A DNA stretch of 64,000 nt, from positions 992,001-1,056,000 of the forward strand of contig NC_068557.1 of NCBI RefSeq assembly GCF_022201045.2. The letters are read 5' to 3'. This DNA comes from Citrus sinensis (Eukaryota; Streptophyta; Magnoliopsida; Sapindales; Rutaceae). Of the stretch, positions 22,901 through 34,069 are shown in pieces; positions within the stretch are counted from its first letter, which is position 1, and each line of letters begins with the position of its first letter. Both the position numbers and the translations under genes were made by a program. The notes under the pieces were generated by a model. That model made no database searches, was not told where the DNA came from, and was given only the letters and a program-made list of their open reading frames with translations.

Positions 22901-24906
22901 ACTACACTTACAAAAGGAAACAACAGATTAAACTATAGAAATCAAAAGCATGCATCTCTTCTATTAGATTTCTAATTCAAGCATCAATAGTGAATCATAT
23001 AATTCTATTTTTTGTAAAACATGTTCAATAAAAAGAAAAAAATTAAAAGAAAAAACTCACTTTTACATGTGCATCATCAAAAAGATCATATGTGATATGT
23101 CCATCAACCTCAGCCCACATATAATGACACTTTGCCTGTATGATCTCTTCTTCATCATCACTGAAAAAAAAAAAAGGAAAAAAAAAATTGGTAAGTATTT
23201 TTTGTTGTGTGAGAAATTCCCCGCTTGGACAAGTTATGCCTAATATCTCAATTTTTTCTACCATAGCTTTCTCTTCACTCTATGAATTGCAATCAGAAGT
23301 TCAATTTTAAAAGAAATTTGAATGATAGAGGTTGAAGAACTAGCAACGGTTATGTTGAGTATCTAAAATATCAGAATTGGTGAACTGGAGGAAGACAAAA
23401 TGATATGGGAGCTGGAAGCCTCAGGACAGTATACTTGCGAGTCATATTTTGAGTAGTTGTGCAATGAGGTTTTTGCCGGAGAGTTTTTAACCTTCAAAAT
23501 GATTTGGAAGGCTAGTCCCCTAAAATTGAATTCTTCTTGTGGGCTTTGGCACAAGGAAAATTAAATACTGCAGGAGTAATTGAAAGAAAGTTTCTTAATT
23601 TCTATCGCTATCCTTTTAATATGCGATATGTGAAAAAGTGCCGAAACTTCAAATCATCTGTTTTTAATTGTTTTGTGGCTTCAAATTGTGATATAATTCA
23701 TGCAAAGAAGCTAATATTTTGTGGGTCATTCAGGGTGACTGCGATTCTCATCCTATAGAGTATTTCTTTGCTTATGGTAGAAGAGTAAAGGCTAAACTCT
23801 TTAGAAAGGTATAGTAACAGCCCTGTTTTGGATAATATGGAAGGAAAGAAACATTAGTATTTTTTTATGGGAAAAGTATAGATTACATTGATGATATGTG
23901 GGATAAAGTTCATCTTCTTGTTTCACTTTAGGCGTCAATTTTTTAGGAGTTTCAAGATTCATCTTTTTTCTTCATTCATCTAAACTATATGGGGTTTTGA
24001 GAAGGGGAGTTTTTAACTCATTCTAACCTTGTATAGAGGTGATTAGTGGCATATTTTTATATAGCACAAATAGTCTTAATTTTTTGCTTTCTTAGTGGAT
24101 AGCTGGTCCACTGTCTGTTTTATCATTGTCATTGATATATTTTTTAGCTTACTATCAAAAAATATAAATATAAAAAGAAGAATTTGAATAAAAATGTGGT
24201 AATTATAAACTTACTCTTTTTGATTTCTTCGCTTCTGCTTCTGCAAAATTATAAACAAGAATAAAATTGACAGAAGAAGGAAAAATTAAGATTCTCAGCA
24301 AATTATATCCCAAAACCCCAAAATTATAGCAAATTCTTTAAAAAAAAAAATCGGTGTGAATATCAAAACACCTAATTTAACAACCTTCATATGAAAACAA
24401 AATTTAATCAAAGACATTAAAACAAATAAATAATCACAATTATTCAGTAGGAACTCATCATTATAATAGCAGCTATTGAATCCTATAAACTTAATTTACA
24501 AACGGCGGAAATAACTAAAACAGTAAAAAATAAATAAACTCAATGTAGCAAATGTAAACGTATGAAATACCTTTACTTCATAGCGTTTGGGCCACCGTTG
24601 CCTGGCCTCTCCGTCCGGAACCGGATCTCCGAGAAACCGAGCTTCTGGTTCATCGTCGTCGTCATGCTCGCCACGAACCGGTAACTTCTTAACAGAATCA
24701 ATAGGTTTTTTGGAACTCGATCGGTTCTTATTCACTTTCACGCCGGAACTAGAACCAGAACCAGCCACAGAGTTTTCACAGATCACTTCAGCTACCTCTC
24801 CCTCTTTTTCGACACAAGCTTCCGGTTCCGGCTCAACTTTAGACTTTTTAGACGACAACGACGTATTGTCGTTTACTGAAGAGCGTGTCTTGCGCTTAGT
24901 AGGCAT
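16906..24906 (-). CDS. CMT3: Chromomethylase, CMT3-like DNA (cytosine-5) methyltransferase
   Basis: Twenty-one exons read downward: 24906-24571, 24240-24215, 23160-23061, 22819-22712, 22620-22501, 22415-22316, 22128-21947, 21862-21797, 21714-21451, 20236-20178, 20073-20007, 19907-19578, 19498-19430, 19352-19266, 19174-19087, 18204-18089, 17985-17881, 17778-17735, 17556-17487, 17377-17274, 17074-16906. Phases join to 869 codons plus TGA. Order: basic, serine-rich N-terminus; BAH domain (about residues 120-262); methyltransferase motif [13 protein letters not shown] (299-310); an acidic stretch; chromodomain (about 405-465) ending [14 protein letters not shown]; motif [12 protein letters not shown] with catalytic Cys488; ENV (530-532); motif [18 protein letters not shown] (819 on). 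A chromodomain inside the catalytic domain defines chromomethylases, which keep CHG methylation at H3K9me2 chromatin. The length favours CMT3 over the longer CMT2. Confidence 0.93.
20237..21450 (-). other. Long intron 9 of the chromomethylase
   Basis: A 1.2-kb intron. The stretch about 20530-20820 has an LTR-like look on the plus strand (start TGTTGATGTAGG, a TATAAATAAG box, then a CAATGATATTTTCTC block), but I found no target duplication or matching partner, so I leave it unnamed. Confidence 0.35.
23311..24189 (+). mobile_element. 5'-truncated LINE fragment in chromomethylase intron 2
   Basis: On the plus strand (antisense to the host gene) the decayed reading shows [17 protein letters not shown], then [21 protein letters not shown], and later [18 protein letters not shown]. 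These are the reverse-transcriptase zinc-binding (zf-RVT) region found at the 3' end of plant L1-type elements. It contains stops and frameshifts. The 3' end, about 24130-24174, is AT-rich and runs into A-rich sequence. Similar flanking words, AAGAAATTTGAAT at 23311-23323 and AAGAAGAATTTGAAT at 24175-24189, may be the imperfect target duplication. The element accounts for most of the 1.05-kb intron 2. Confidence 0.72.
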
Positions 24907-24957
24907 GGTGGTGGTGGTGGTGGCGGCGGCGGCGGCGGCAGCGGCAGCGGCAGCGGG
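24907..24957. repeat. GGT/GGC trinucleotide repeat in chromomethylase 5' UTR
   Basis: Directly against the start codon (in minus orientation, upstream of it) are five GGT units (24907-24921), six GGC units (24922-24939) and an AGCGGC series (24940-24957), written on the plus strand. In the mRNA this is a CCG/CCA-rich leader ending at the ATG. The frame stays open upstream but has no in-frame ATG, so I keep the start at 24906. Confidence 0.85.
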
Positions 24958-25550
24958 AGATCTCGATAATGGTAGACCGCAACGGCAGCGTTTTGAGGAT
25001 AAACGAAGAGAGCAAAAGGCGTTTGTATCTTCGTGTGGGCTTGCGCATTATATAGTGAGTTTCGGTGAAAAGTGAAAATTTTTAAGTGAATTGGAGTGGG
25101 CGGGAAAGTGGAGACTTTTTGAAATGGGGGGAAGCGAAAAAATTATTTTAAAGAAATTTTCAAAATTTTGAAGTGCACCGTCACTCTTGTCTAACCTTTT
25201 TTTTTTAATAATAAAAATTATGGTCTATTTTTCAATGGTTGTCTGTTGTCTTATAAAATTTGTCATATAAATAATGCATAATAAAATTTGTTCATGGTGT
25301 ATGTAATGGAATCTTGATAAATTAATAACTTTAATTAAATAATAGTTTTTGTCACTTTTGACTTAGAACTTATATAAATTAATAATTACTTATTTTAAAA
25401 TTAAATTCACATGACACGTCATCTACCTTTCTCTAAAATATGTTCACAGTATTACTTGTTGTTTCTTGAAAATAATTCGGAATTAAATCTTATCTCATTT
25501 ATAATGCATAATTCCAATTTGTATTATTTTTTTGCCCCCAGTTTGAAATG
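24958..25550. other. Upstream region of the chromomethylase
   Basis: Presumed promoter and leader of the minus-strand gene, becoming AT-rich. No other feature seen. Confidence 0.45.
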
Positions 25551-25989
25551 GAATTTATTAGGGTTGGCAAAATTCCGAGTCGGGTCCGGGTATCGCAATG
25601 CTTGGACCCGGCCTGGATATAATTTTTAAATGCCCAAGCTAGTTTTTAATCCGATTATCCGGATTTTATATTTTTTAATATTATACGTGTATTCTTTTGG
25701 TAATTTTATAAGTTTTAAATTTATTTCAATAAAATTTGACATGAAAACATAAACTTTAAGTGTTTAAAACTTTATATATGTATAATAAATGAGTCAAATA
25801 AATATAAAAATATTTAAAATAATATATATTCTATATTTTTTTAATAAAATTCGAGTTCCGAACCAAGCTCCGAGTTTATCAAATGATGTCCAAGACCAGT
25901 CCAGCTTCATATCGATTATCCCGCCCAAAACACCTCGGTACAGTCCAGGTCCGGATCGGACAAGTATTTTTGCCACCCCTAGACTTTAT
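25551..25989. mobile_element. Nonautonomous hAT element
   Basis: Element 25559-25981 (423 bp), starting TAGGGTTGGCAAAA and ending TTTTTGCCACCCCTA, flanked by 8-bp words GAATTTAT (25551-25558) and GACTTTAT (25982-25989) that match at 7 of 8. It shares its internal AT-rich core and CCGGGT-type ends with the element nested in the Copia at 4403-4810, so they are one family; this copy looks older because its CG-rich ends have many C-to-T type changes. Confidence 0.88.
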
Positions 25990-26163
25990 ATATCATATTT
26001 TGCAAAGAAAAATAAAAACTCTATAATTACTATTATGTATTGTATTGATGTGAGACAACTAAACACTATTCAAATAGAACATAATAAATATTAAATTCAG
26101 GTAGATAAATTCTATAAATGTGATAATACTTTCCAAAAATAAGGATTTCTTCTAGATCAATAA

Positions 26164-26652
26164 TTTATTAATGGAAAATTATCTACCGACCATCTATTTT
26201 TTCAAGTTTAAAAAAAAATACACAATTCTTTTTTCTTTTTTTTTTAAATCCACCTGAAGTTACATTTCTTTTCACTTTTCCACTTCCGTTTGGAGACCGT
26301 TAAGAAAATTAACGGAATATTGTATAAATAACTTTTTTACCCTCAAATGTAAAAGATAAATTATCCACCAACCACATTTTTTTGTATTTTTTTCAAAAAT
26401 ATACAATTCTTAATTTTTTTTCTAAACTCTACTTTAAGTTATATTGTTTTACACTTGTCCACCACTGTATCGTTGTGAAATGACAATTTTACCCTTATGA
26501 TGTCAGCAAAGTTTTAACGGTGTTATAACGAGAGTGGACCAATAAAAAAATATTAATTTAATGTGGAGCGCTATAAAAAATAAAAAAGATTTGTGTATTT
26601 TTGAAAAACGGTGAAAAAACAAGCGGTCGGTGGATAATTTTCCTTTATTAGT
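26164..26652. mobile_element. Mutator-type MITE
   Basis: Element 26173-26643 (471 bp) with inverted ends: GGAAAATTATCTACCGACC on the left and, reverse-complemented on the right, GGAAAATTATCCACCGACCG. It is flanked by 9-bp words TTTATTAAT (26164-26172) and TTTATTAGT (26644-26652), 8 of 9 identical, the duplication size of Mutator-like elements. Inside, the left end unit is repeated at about 26348-26468 (ATTATCCACCAACCAC and following). No coding capacity. Confidence 0.78.
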
Positions 26653-27316
26653 TTGTCAATATAATAATCATTAAATTAATAATTTTTTATAGTCCCAAAA
26701 TTATTAAGTCATGAAAAATTTATTTTATATAACAATTTAGTGATTGGTGACATAACATTGCAAATTATAGTTTTATCGTTTGTTAAGATCTCCTGGTGAA
26801 TACAAAAAAAAATTGAAATTGTAGCTCAGTTCACATGGGAGATGTCGAGATGAGTTAGTTACTAGTTATGCTATGCTTAAAATAGTTATATAAATATGAT
26901 TCTTTTTTTTTGATTGTTTGCCTTTTTAATTGTTACAAATAGATTGTTAACACCATCAAGTTCAAAAAAAAACAAAAAAAAATTGTATATGAATTGATGG
27001 GTTGAAAATTGTAGATAAAATGCAAGCAAATAATTTCTAGCTGAGTCATGGACAGGTCAACATTTCTAGTCTGCCCGCAATTGGAAAGTTTACTTTCTTT
27101 GATTTTTTTTTTTTTTTAATTCGGCATGAGCCTGACGTTGTGCACCGACTCATCACGCACCATTATAAGCAAAAGTTTTAATTTTCGATGTAAAATGTCT
27201 CGTGTTAAAAATAATAGATTTGAGGTTCAAATCGCACTCGTGTAGGTTGGAAAATGATTTGAGTTTTCATAAGATTAAATAATAAAAATAAATAAATACT
27301 CGCTTGATGGACGGTG
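26653..27316. other. AT-rich spacer between small transposons
   Basis: No gene. Includes a poly-T tract at about 27101-27118. A TAGCTCAGTTCACATGGG word near 26824 and a GGTTCAAATCGC word near 27223 recall tRNA A and B boxes and might be SINE debris, but spacing is not convincing. Confidence 0.35.
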
Positions 27317-28136
27317 AAAATTAATAGGGGTGGACAAATCGGATTTCAACTCGCGTTGTTCGATTTTCGATTTAAGTTATAATCTGTTCAGTTTAAAAAA
27401 TTCAATCCAATCGACTTCGAACGATAAATCCAAACTGAATAGAATTTAATTTAATTTGATTCGATTCGGTTCGGATTTATTGATTAAAAACCTTAATTTT
27501 ACCCAATTCAAAAAATGAAGAAATTAACTAAATATCAAACAAATTTCTCATAATCTCGTTCACAAATTTAAACCATAAAGAATTCTATGTTTAACAATTA
27601 GAAAATTAACTAATAATTCACAAAAGAAAAAATAAAAAAAATTAACTAACAATTAAAAAAATAAATTTCTAACAATCAACTAATGGATGATCAAACAAAA
27701 AAAAAAAAGAATGAAGAAGAAATATTTAGCAGTAGAGGTTGAAAAGAAGAAGATTTTGGTAGCAGTGGAAGGAAAGAAAAAGAAGAAAAAGAGAAGAACT
27801 GAAGAAGAAGAAGAAGATGAGATTCAGCAGTGGCGAAAGAAAAGGAATAGAAGAAGAAGCAAAAGAATGGAGAAGAAGTTAGGACTTTAGGCTTTAGGGG
27901 CAGCAGAGACGTGTGTGTTTGGAGTTGTCAACTTGTCATGCGTTAGAGTTAGAAAATGAGTTTTTAAATTAGTTTTTATTTATTTATTTATTTATTTATT
28001 ATTTCTTAGTAACCCAATCAGACTGAATTTTCGGTTCGAGCTCAAAATATAACTTGATCGGTTTTAAATACTAAACATAGATAAGGTTCTAAGCTTCAAC
28101 CCAAATCGATCCGAACACCTGCCCCTTAAAAATAAA
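27317..28136. mobile_element. hAT-type element with purine-rich core
   Basis: Element 27325-28128 (804 bp), starting TAGGGGTGGACAAATCGG and ending CCGAACACCTGCCCCTTA, with flanking 8-bp words AAAATTAA (27317-27324) and AAAATAAA (28129-28136), 7 of 8 identical. Repeated GATTCGG/TTCGGTT motifs lie near the ends, as in other hAT elements. The middle (about 27690-27890) is a GAA-rich purine tract that yields a spurious lysine/glutamate frame. A (TTTA)n stretch is at about 27975-28005. Confidence 0.75.
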
Positions 28137-28501
28137 ACTGTAAATATGATTTTTTACAGAGCCATGAGTTACATTTCTACTTTTGTTAATTACTTTATTT
28201 ACTTATCCTTCAACACTTGCATTATAAATATTATTCATTTATAATAAGGCCCTTAGCGTCTTGTTAAAAATGCAAATGAAACCCTTAATTCGGCCAAGCA
28301 ATTCAACAATGAACATGATAGTTGAAATTGCATCTTGTTAACTATAATTCATGGCCTTTACAACGTCATCCATATACTTTTTTTTTTTTTGTGTTTGACG
28401 TCATTTAGTTACAGAATTGCAATCATTATTTGGCCACATCCTTTTGATGATTTTTTTTTTCAATGCGTCAATCTCAACCATTCTATTAATTTGAATTGTG
28501 T

Positions 28502-28795
28502 CATAAGGCTCCGTTTGGTACAGCTTATTAAATAGAGCTTATAACAGTAGAGCTTATAGCAGTAGAGTTTTATACCAATAGAGTTTTTGGACAAAAAGTT
28601 ATTGGGTGTTTGGTTGTCAATAAAAAAAGTACTTTTAAATCATTAAACTGTACGATATTTTTTATATTATATATTTTTAGAAAAGCTCTATAACATCTAC
28701 TCCCAAAAGCTCAAATTTTGAGCTTTTACTAGTAGAGGTAAATTAGCTTATTTAAGCTAAAAAAACTCTACTAAAAAAATAACCAAACACCATAA
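28502..28795. mobile_element. Probable MITE
   Basis: About 28507-28790, bounded by the 5-bp word CATAA on both sides (28502-28506 and 28791-28795). The left end reads GGCTCCGTTTGGTACAGC and the right end AATAACCAAACAC, sharing an inverted GTTTGGT core. The inside has repeated AGAGCTTATA and CAGTAGAG words in both orientations. Superfamily not assigned. Confidence 0.45.
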
Positions 28796-28805
28796 AAAAT
28801 TTTAA

Positions 28806-29795
28806 AAAGTGCTTAATTATGAATAAAATTAATTAAATTTTTAATAAATTTATTTAAATTGTGTATGGTTATACTATAATTATAAAAGACTTTTTATTTC
28901 ATAAGCATATAATTAAATCAACTGAGTTTTTTAGTTATAATAGTTAGTATTTATCGAAAATATTACTATATCTTTTAAGATACAGTTACCTAATTTTAAT
29001 CCCAAATAAGATTAATGTCTGGTATAAATCTTCATATCTTAACAAATCAACAATAATATGCTCATTAGAAGCTTTTACCAACATTATCTGTCAAAAATTT
29101 CATTGTTTGCATGTTGATATTTCTATAACAAGTGATGATACAATTGTAAATTCTTGTACAAATTTATTCTATCTAAATTAATTTGACATTAACTTATTGG
29201 TTGAATAAAAATACAAAAAAATAAAAACAAATCATGTAAATCAAGAGTTATTTAATCTAATTAATTTAATCATACTTTATTAATTTATAAAAAAAATTAT
29301 AATTATATTAACACTCTTCTATAACAAGCCCATCTTATATATATTTACTTCACATTTCATTTTATTTATGTGCGCAAATATTGGGAAATAAACATTTTTC
29401 CTTTCAAGAAAGCTTAAACGAGTCCCACAAAAATGCTGACATGGCAGAGAGAAAAGAATGACGTTTGACCATTCCTCAGCAAATGGACCCCACCAAACTC
29501 CAGAACGCAAAATATATCTAGCTCGCATTCACAACCACCAAAACAACAAAACAAAATCGATAGCAATTGTCGATCTCTCTCACGATCAAAATCAACCGAC
29601 CCCTAACCCTAATTCCCAAATTTGAAATCTCTTCAAACTCCATACGGATTTAAAAAAAAAAAAAGATTTTTTTAGTCGAAAAGAGAAACTCGATCTAATA
29701 ATTGCAAGCTATGAACGGGGTTTTGATAGAGCTACTATAATGATAAGACGGCGACTAGGGTTTTGTTCGAATTGCATGGGGATTGACTTTGACCA
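28806..29795. other. Upstream region and leader of the MUT9-like kinase
   Basis: AT-rich spacer to about 29400, then a likely promoter and 5' UTR (CT-rich leader with CCCTAACCCTAA near 29601-29612). No other gene seen. Confidence 0.45.
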
Positions 29796-32700
29796 ATGCC
29801 AGAGCTTCGAAAAGGCGTGCGCCGAGGCCGAGCCGCTACTACGTTAGCTGCAGCTGCCTCTCCAGGGGGTAATTGCGTGAAGACACGCGCTGCGATCGCG
29901 CGTGAGGCTGCGGCTGTTGCTGTTGCCGCTGAGTGGGAGAGGCCAAGGCCGAGGACGAGGTTGGCGACGAAGAAATTGAAGGCAGAACAGGAAGAGAATT
30001 TAGAAGTCAAAGAGAATCGGAAAAAGTTGCAGGTGATTGTGATATCGGAGAAAGATACTGACTTGGAGAAAAAGGAAGAGAAGGGTAAAAAGGTAAATAA
30101 TAAAAAGATGGGTGATGATAGCGGTGGGTTGAGTGCTAATAAGGCTGCTGGGCAAGAAGAAGAGGGCAGTACGGCTCCCTTTCCAGAGAGGGTAAGCATT
30201 TTTATAAATTAAAATTAAAAATTATTTGGGTTGGTTTATAATTTAAACTTTTGTATTTTTGGTAAAGAAAATTTCAGCTGGGTTGGTGTTGGATCTGTGC
30301 AATTTTGGTTTATGCTGTTGATCAATATGATTTAATGATGTTATCTGAAAATTTCTCCTTGAAATTGTAAATTTGTGTTTTTCTGGTGGTGTATTTTGAT
30401 TTATTTGTGTCGTTTGAAGTGTTTCCTGCTTAGAATGTGCTATGGTTGTGATTGAAAAGAAGACCTGTTTCTTCATCTGAATGATTTTGGCGGATTTGAA
30501 GCACATGAGGTTTTTTTTATTTCTGCCAATTATTATAAATTTTAGCTTTAAGTTATGCATTTATTCTATTCCATTTATAATGTGTATTGGAACTGTTTAT
30601 TGAGTTTTTATGCCTTTTTATGGAACGACGTTGTACAAAAACTTTTTGTTGGTTCTTGGCTGTGCTGATCACTGCCGTCTATCACTCTTTGATATTAGAA
30701 TAAAATTATACTTAGTAGACTTTGTGATTGCATTTTTATGGCAATTCTAGCATTTTTTAGATTTGAGTATCATTGTGATTTATTATCTTTTCAATATTCA
30801 TTGTTTTGCAATAACTGTAACTTTACAATTTCCATTTATTGTTTTCATGTATCACTTTCTGAAGGTTCAAGTAGGAGGGTCACCTGTGTACAAAATAGAG
30901 AGGAAGCTAGGAAAAGGTGGATTTGGTCAGGTGTTTGTTGGTCGTCGAGCTCATGGTGGAAATGAACGCTCATCAGGTGCTGGGGCTGTGGAGGTAAAAT
31001 CAGTATAAATTGATTTGCCCTTGTGAAAAGTTGAATTGCAGATGTGTTTTATGTTAAATGATCAATCATGTATTCCCTCTCATTCTGCTTGTGTTTTTCC
31101 AGGTAGCTCTGAAATTTGAGCACCGAAACAGCAAAGGCTGTAGCTATGGCCCTCCGTATGAATGGCAAGTTTACAAGTAGGTACCTTTTTTTTTTTTTTT
31201 TTGTCCTTGCCTGTTTCTTGTGTTTTGTGGAGTTGAGGATTTGTTAACTAATGACTGGATTTTAATTGATGTGAGATTATATTGAAAATTTTGGTGTAAC
31301 AGCACTCTTGGTGGTAGTCACGGAGTGCCTAAAGTACACTTTAAAGGAAGGCAAGGAGACTATTATGTGATGGTGAGATCGAGAGTCCTACCTCTCTTCA
31401 TTTCTGCATCATAACTTATTGTCATTTGTCTGACTTTTGCGTACACATTTGCAGGTTATGGACATGTTAGGTCCCAGCTTGTGGGATGTGTGGAATTCTT
31501 CAGGGCAGACGTGAGTATCTGTGTTCTTATATCAAATTCTCTCTCTCTCTCTTCATGGATTTCATGATTTGTTGTTTTCTTATTACCTTGAGAATTCATA
31601 ATTTTGAATGTCTCATGAATTGCTGGGTTAACAGTGTAGTTGTGGAATATTAAGAGGCTTGCACCCTAAGGCTTTTCTTGTGGGGCCCTAGGAAGGGTTT
31701 CAAGGCACAACTATAAGGCTTAATTTAAATGATGTTCTTGCCTCAAGAAGCCATGCTTTCATGAATTTGAAGGCTTCATTCAGTTGAAGCTTATGGTTCA
31801 ACTTGTAAGGCTGTCAAGCAAGCGGATGCTTCTTGCTCTGCAAATTCTTTGGTTTAGTGTGTGTCTCGTGTGCCTTATAAGAAATTGCTTAGTCCTACCT
31901 TCATTTATCCTCACCAAATGCTTTTTTTTAATTTTAGTTCCCATACACATAACTTTTTGGTTCGTCCACTGTGTCTACAGAAATTGTGATGGTATCATGT
32001 TCAGCTCCTAAGAACTAATCTGAACAGATATTGCTATATTCTACTTTTCTTTACTTGAAGAAGCTTTTCCCTCATCATGTTGAATAATTACGTAAAAATA
32101 GTATTTTGTGAATGCGCTGTGATAATTAAGGCTGCAAACTCTTTTGTTTGTGGTTTAGTTGTATTCTTTATCTAGCGGTGACCTTTTATTTAATCTGAAG
32201 ATTGTACCAATGTGCGATGTTGAAACTTACCTAAGCTTCTCTCTGTAGATGGAATTAGGCCAGTAGACAATAGAATTTGTCTATTTGCATTTAGTTTTAG
32301 GAAATATACTTTAAAACTTTTCTAATATACCATTTTTCCCCATTTGACATTTATTGCACTACATCCTTTTGAGATTGGTACTTTAATACTGCTTTTTATT
32401 ATTGAATTAAATGAATTATTTTTAAGACATATATTGCATGTTACTATATTTTTGTTGTGCACTACTTGCGCTTACCATAGCTTATTTCTTATTTATTTCA
32501 TATGTAGGATGTCCTCTGAAATGGTAGCTTGTATTGCAGTCGAGTCTTTATCAATCCTGGAGAAGATGCATTCAAAAGGGTATGTTCTTGTAATTTCAAG
32601 TTTTACATGTAATTTGAAATTTGGTGAAAACTTTGCCAGCTTCATTTTCCAATTTAGCAGTCTTTTTTTGGTATTTATTATTTTTATATACTAATTATTA

Positions 32701-34038
32701 TTTTTCATATTGATTCCATTTGATATTAGTTATGTGCATGGAGATGTAAAACCTGAGAATTTTTTACTTGGTCAGCCATCTACACCACAAGAGAAGAAGT
32801 TGTTTCTAGTTGACCTAGGATTAGGTGAGTAATTTCATTTTTATCCTTACTATATCCTCATTATTTACTTTTTTTGAGAGTCCTAACATCTTATCAATAT
32901 ATGATATTGCAGCAACAAAGTGGAGAGACAGCAGTACTGGACAGCATGTTGAATATGATCAACGTCCTGATATGTTTAGGTTAGCGTTTGTCTAGATGCA
33001 TTCAATTATGCAATCTATTATTTTACCACTATTTCTGATTCCTTTTCTGTTATATTTTTTCAGAGGAACTGTTCGATATGCTAGTGTTCATGCGCACTTG
33101 GGAAGAACTGCTAGTAGAAGAGATGATCTTGAGTCACTTGCATATACCTTGATATTCCTTCATAAAGGAAGATTACCGTGGCAAGGCTACCAGGTATCAA
33201 TTATTTTCTATATATTTGGTTGAATCCTACATCCTGTTTGGATTCTTTCATTTTAATTTAAAGCCAATCTAGTTACACTGTTTCTTCCAAAATATCAGGG
33301 CGATAATAAATCCTTCCTAGTTTGTAAAAAGAAGATGGCTACTTCTCCGGAAATGCTTTGCTGTTTCTGCCCTCCGGCTTTAAAACAGTTTCTTGAGATT
33401 GTGGTGAACATGAAATTTGATGAGGAGCCCAATTATTCCAAGTTAATATCTTTATTTGAGGGTTTGCTCGGACCAAATCCGGCGATAAGGCCAATAAATA
33501 CTGAGGGTGCTCAAAAGGTCAGCATTTTGGTATGGCAATATTATTTTTTTCCCGCTGGTCACAATTGCCGATTTTAATGAGAGCTTGTGAAACTTTTGCT
33601 AGATTATCTATCAAGTTGGTCAAAAACGGGGTAGGCTGAATGTTGAGGAGGAAGATGATGGGCAACCAAGGAAGAAGGTTCGTCTGGGAGTGCCCGCCAC
33701 ACAATGGATTTCTATTTACAATGCTAGGCTACCCATGAAACAGAGGTATGGACTTTCTTTCATGAATAGATAGTTGTGTTTCATTTTATGATGCAAATTG
33801 GATATTGAGGTGTCATCTGCCATTTTTCTACCACATACAATCCCCCCCCCCCCAAACAGACAATGTTTATTGGATGCTTTTAGCATTAGCGTTCAATTAT
33901 GTGGAGCTAAGGTGGATTTGGAGTGTATTCAGATCTATTGCTTTTTCTTTTTGGTTATATAACTGAATATATTTGAATGGGAGGTGGTTCAATGTTGTTA
34001 TTAATTACCTACCTACAAAATCTGTCCTAGATGATGCG

Positions 34039-34069
<31 letters not shown>

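Noticed and set aside
24587-25075. 162-codon plus-strand ORF
   Set aside because: Antisense to chromomethylase exon 1 and the GGT/GGC repeat; biased base composition explains the open frame.
26824-27235. Possible tRNA-derived SINE
   Set aside because: A-box and B-box like words are about 400 bases apart, too far for a polymerase III promoter.
27687-27890. 67-codon Lys/Glu-rich ORF
   Set aside because: Purine tract inside a hAT-type element.
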